Assembly (NCBI GenBank): GCA_964387795.1
Contig: CAYLYP010000072.1
Coordinates: forward strand, 1-16,141
Source of the DNA: CAYLYP01 sp964387795
Lineage (GTDB): Bacteria; Bacteroidota; Bacteroidia; Bacteroidales; UBA7960
Length of the DNA stretch: 16,141 nucleotides
Direction of reading: 5' to 3'
Shown: positions 14,364 to 16,141 of the stretch, piece after piece
Numbering within the stretch: the first letter of the stretch is position 1
Layout of the letters: each line of letters begins with the position of its first letter
Notes under the pieces: generated by a model
Database searches by the model: none
What the model was told of the DNA's origin: nothing
The model's input: only the letters and a program-made list of their open reading frames with translations
Position numbers and translations under genes: made by a program

Positions 14364-14759
14364 TTATTTACTGGAAGGCTTCAGGGTGATGTCAAGCTTC
14401 ATATTGTCATACATATTTGTAATGACGGTATCATGTGTGAGGAAAAGCTCTTGTTGAACAGAATCTATGTCTTCAAATTTCAAAAACATCTCTTCCATAT
14501 AAGGTGCGTAAAATGAAAACTTACCTTGGGCATCTGATATGGATTCTAAAGGATATCCATCAACAGATACTTTAATCCCTTGGATTGCAGCACCGGAACC
14601 GGCACTTTTAACAGTGCCTTCAATATAATAGTCATATTCAAAGTCCTGGGGAGTGCCATAACAGGCCTGAAAGATAAACAAGGCAGTTGAAAAGCTTAAA
14701 ATCCCGGCTGCTTTTCTGAAAAACATCCTTCTGCTGTTTGGTTTATTGGCGTTCATCAT
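14364..14759 (-). CDS. radical SAM-associated lipoprotein with Tat-like signal
   Basis: 131 residues (130 if the second ATG, 14756, is used). The N-terminus holds SRRMFFRK (9-16), close to the twin-arginine consensus SRRxFLK, then a hydrophobic core (ILSFSTALFIF) and a lipobox FQA-C33; the mature protein begins CYGTP. Residues about 45-85 look like a carboxypeptidase-regulatory beta-sandwich (IEGTVKSAGSGAAIQGIKVSV, with SDAQGKFSF following). The end contains FEDIDS and a Thr-rich strand. The CYGTP start, the G-x-V / I-x-G-I-x-V pattern and the FxDxD element fit the 'putative lipoprotein, rSAM/lipoprotein system' family (TIGR04134 as I recall it). It is the first gene of an operon with the radical SAM enzyme and its likely substrate. 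The Tat-like signal would allow export after cytoplasmic modification and folding. The pairing is firm; Tat export and the modified residue are inferred. Confidence 0.85.
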   Translation of the reverse strand: MMNANKPNSRRMFFRKAAGILSFSTALFIFQACYGTPQDFEYDYYIEGTVKSAGSGAAIQGIKVSVDGYPLESISDAQGKFSFYAPYMEEMFLKFEDIDSVQQELFLTHDTVITNMYDNMKLDITLKPSSK

Positions 14760-14808
14760 GTTAAGGTTTTAATCCGTTTGGTAAAAATATGAGAAAGCAT
14801 ACTGATAA

Positions 14809-14816
14809 CAAATGTA
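14809..14816 (-). promoter_or_regulatory. -7 box of the lipoprotein/radical SAM operon
   Basis: TACATTTG on the - strand is a perfect TAnnTTTG match 49 bp before the lipoprotein start. It lies between the terminator at 14836-14866 and the gene. No TTG at normal -33 spacing. Confidence 0.5.
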
Positions 14817-14835
14817 CTAAAAAAAGCACAAAAAA

Positions 14836-14866
14836 AGTCCCTGATAAAGGGTAATTTTCAGGGACT
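14836..14866 (-). terminator. minus-strand intrinsic terminator with no gene in front of it
   Basis: AGTCCCTGA (14836-14844) and TCAGGGACT (14858-14866) form a perfect 9-bp stem with a 13-base loop. On the - strand the stem runs into TTTTTT then GTGC and seven more T. It would end transcripts arriving from the right, but no intact - strand gene lies there; it also insulates the lipoprotein/radical SAM operon. Confidence 0.75.
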
Positions 14867-15334
14867 AAAGTGTTAAGTGTATTCTGATTTAGAAATTAAG
14901 GTTCCTTCTTTAAGTTACTGACAGCCATACTTCTTTTAACGGAATCAATATTCAGATTAATTGGCTGTAAATTTATATAAAAAAATATTATTCCCAACAT
15001 TGAACTGATTTTTTTTTGTTTTTTTTAAACAATGCCTGCTGAAGAATTCGAATAGGCTTCAATTACAACGTTGCAGGGCGAAAGTATATTGCTCCTTACT
15101 TCGACAATTTCCTGTAAGTGGTTTTTTATATATACAATCCCGCCAGAATTGGCTTCCAACATTCAATCATAAAACCATGCAGGGACAAAGGTATTTGCAC
15201 CAGGAATAGCAAATGATGTATTCTTTTTCATTTACATCATTTAATAATCCACTACCGGTTCTTAAAACCCATAATGCCCTGCTTTTAGAACTAATTCAAG
15301 AAGTTTTATCCAGTGATTTTATTCATGATAGAAT
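14867..15334. other. no intact gene; AT-rich gap with a broken small frame
   Basis: No convincing gene in this stretch. It holds homopolymer runs (T-runs at 15009-15026) and a - strand frame starting ATG AAA AAG at 15231. That frame continues to a TAA at 15025-15027 but is cut by one TGA at 15163-15165. The two parts read as 22 and 45 residues (the second includes EANSGGIVYIKNHLQEIVEV), with a protein-like composition but no family I recognise. It is best seen as decayed coding DNA or chance. Confidence 0.35.
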
Positions 15335-15640
15335 TTAATATTTAAGCATGACACCGGATTTTTTTTGTATGTATTCTGAAATACGCTGATAATAATGTTC
15401 ATTGCGGATTATATGGTCATGAAAAAGCGATTGCCATTGAAAAAATGAATAGCAATTTTTATTGCACCATCGTTTTACTGATGATTTGTATTGTTTCTGA
15501 CCAACGTTTAAATGCCAGAACAAGATGCTGGAGCTTGTTGATCAAATGAAACCCTATTTATTCCCTCTTAATTTTCTTTGTGGTGTGTATGTTCCAAATG
15601 GCATACCCCCGATGACATGTCCAAACAATCATGGCATAAT
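15335..15640 (-). pseudogene. decayed 3' end of a REP-associated (Y1/IS200-like) transposase
   Basis: The frame ending in TAA at 15335-15337 contains KSSVKRWCNKN, then FFQWQSLFHDHIIRNEHYYQ and RISEYIQKK. This matches the C-terminal pattern of REP-associated tyrosine transposases ('FkS.vtrw.nKn...F.WQ..FhDHIIRn...y.rI..YI..NP'). The same frame continues back to about 15640 as IMP-stop-LFGHVIGG-MPFGTYTPQRKLRGNK-stop-GFI-stop, so it carries at least three in-frame stops. The IMP fragment may be what remains of the MPNHxHG metal/HUH motif. No N-terminal half is recognisable. The gene is therefore inactive. It is followed by palindromic repeats at 15836-15921, which may be related REP-type sequences. 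The C-terminal identification is fairly firm; the upstream part is tentative. Confidence 0.65.
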
Positions 15641-16141
15641 CCAACATAGGAAAATCCTTACAGGGTTTTGTGTTAGCAATTCCTGTCACCTTCCCCCGGA
15701 TAAATCAAGGGGTTATTTACAGTAAAGCCCTACAGCCTTTTAACCGTTTTTATTATCCCCATTTCATTTCCTTTTCCGGAATATTAATGAACTTTCATTA
15801 GAAAGACACATTGGATGTTCAATTTTATTATTCTTACTCCCTTAGGAGTATCCTGTGCATAATCCATGGATTTATCTGGGGGCACAATGCAACTCCTGCG
15901 TATAAAACTCCATAGGAGTTTCCACCCTCAATCATCTAAAAATAGATCTTCATCCCTATTGATACCATCTTCTTCCAACAGGGATCTATCATAACAGCTA
16001 TTTTTCGAGATATTGCACTTATAGCAGATACCCTTCCTCTTTGGAGATGTGCTTGTGATAAGTAAATATTCATAACATTCTATATTTTAAATTTTATTGC
16101 CTGCTACTCATCATGACCGAACAAAGAACCCTGCAAATACT
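15641..16141. other. no gene seen; degenerate DNA with palindromes
   Basis: Both strands are broken by stops in all frames and I see no gene. Short - strand stretches with a protein-like look (for example LLEEDGINRDEDLFLDD near 15940-15990) have no start or recognised family. The one ordered element is the palindrome cluster at 15836-15921. Confidence 0.4.
15836..15921. repeat. cluster of three short palindromes, REP-like
   Basis: Within 86 bp lie ACTCC-CTTA-GGAGT (15836-15849), the perfect 12-bp palindrome AATCCATGGATT (15861-15872) enclosed by TGTGC/GCACA (15854-15858 and 15882-15886), and AAACTCC-ATA-GGAGTTT (15905-15921). A further lone ACTCCT at 15892-15897 can pair with AGGAGT at 15844-15849, so alternative foldings exist. 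It is near a REP-associated transposase remnant, which suggests but does not prove a REP-type origin. Confidence 0.45.

Noticed and set aside
13732..14516. Several + strand open frames opposite the radical SAM/lipoprotein operon
   Set aside because: Antisense shadows; the - strand frames carry clear motifs and a tight operon layout.
15009..15026. Poly-T runs as a + strand terminator
   Set aside because: No stable GC-rich stem lies directly before them and there is no + strand gene to end.
15525..15725. 66-codon + strand frame over the transposase remnant
   Set aside because: The opposite strand matches a transposase; this frame has unlikely composition and no recognised features.

Overview
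The window looks like a piece of a Bacteroidota chromosome, probably from the Bacteroidales or close relatives. The evidence is AT-rich intergenic DNA, several perfect TAnnTTTG -7 promoter boxes, few Shine-Dalgarno sequences, four signal peptides whose predicted cleavage leaves an N-terminal glutamine, and SC-KK-acidic lipoproteins. A radical SAM/lipoprotein gene pair of the type known mainly from Bacteroidales points the same way. Nearly every product is exported or acts at the envelope. No tRNA, rRNA or CRISPR array is visible.

Layout. 1-576 is the 3' part of a TraB/GumN-family gene on the + strand. It faces 777-3161 (-), a secreted MACPF pore-former carrying three ricin-like beta-trefoil regions. 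A bidirectional terminator lies between them. Upstream of the MACPF gene, in the same direction, is an outer-membrane beta-barrel gene (about 3323-4108). 4369-4905 (+) is an unrecognised exported or lipoprotein-like gene. 5048-6622 (-) is a sigma factor followed by a membrane-anchored zinc-finger anti-sigma factor. Divergent from these is 6925-9798 (+), a large exported TPR-CHAT protein with an intact His/Cys peptidase dyad. Next come two tandem paralogous lipoprotein genes (9879-10595 and 10928-11626, both -), then a short Omp85/BamA-like outer-membrane protein with one POTRA domain (12029-13318, +). The latter overlaps tail-to-tail with a two-gene operon (14759-13302, -) for a Tat-signal-like lipoprotein and a radical SAM/SPASM enzyme. 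From about 14870 to the end there is no intact gene. That stretch holds a TGA-interrupted small frame, the decayed 3' end of a REP-associated (Y1-type) transposase, and a cluster of short palindromes.

How the parts may work together. The most system-like block is sigma / anti-sigma / TPR-CHAT. A caspase-like peptidase predicted in the periplasm is encoded back-to-back with a sigma factor whose anti-sigma has a long flexible periplasmic domain. This suggests, but does not show, proteolytic control of the sigma factor, similar in logic to the TPR-CHAT/Csx30/sigma arrangement of type III-E CRISPR systems. The second block of interest is the MACPF-lectin toxin-like protein beside an outer-membrane barrel, which resembles the layout of Bacteroidales secreted antimicrobial proteins. 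The third is the radical SAM/lipoprotein pair, in which the enzyme presumably modifies its neighbour before export.
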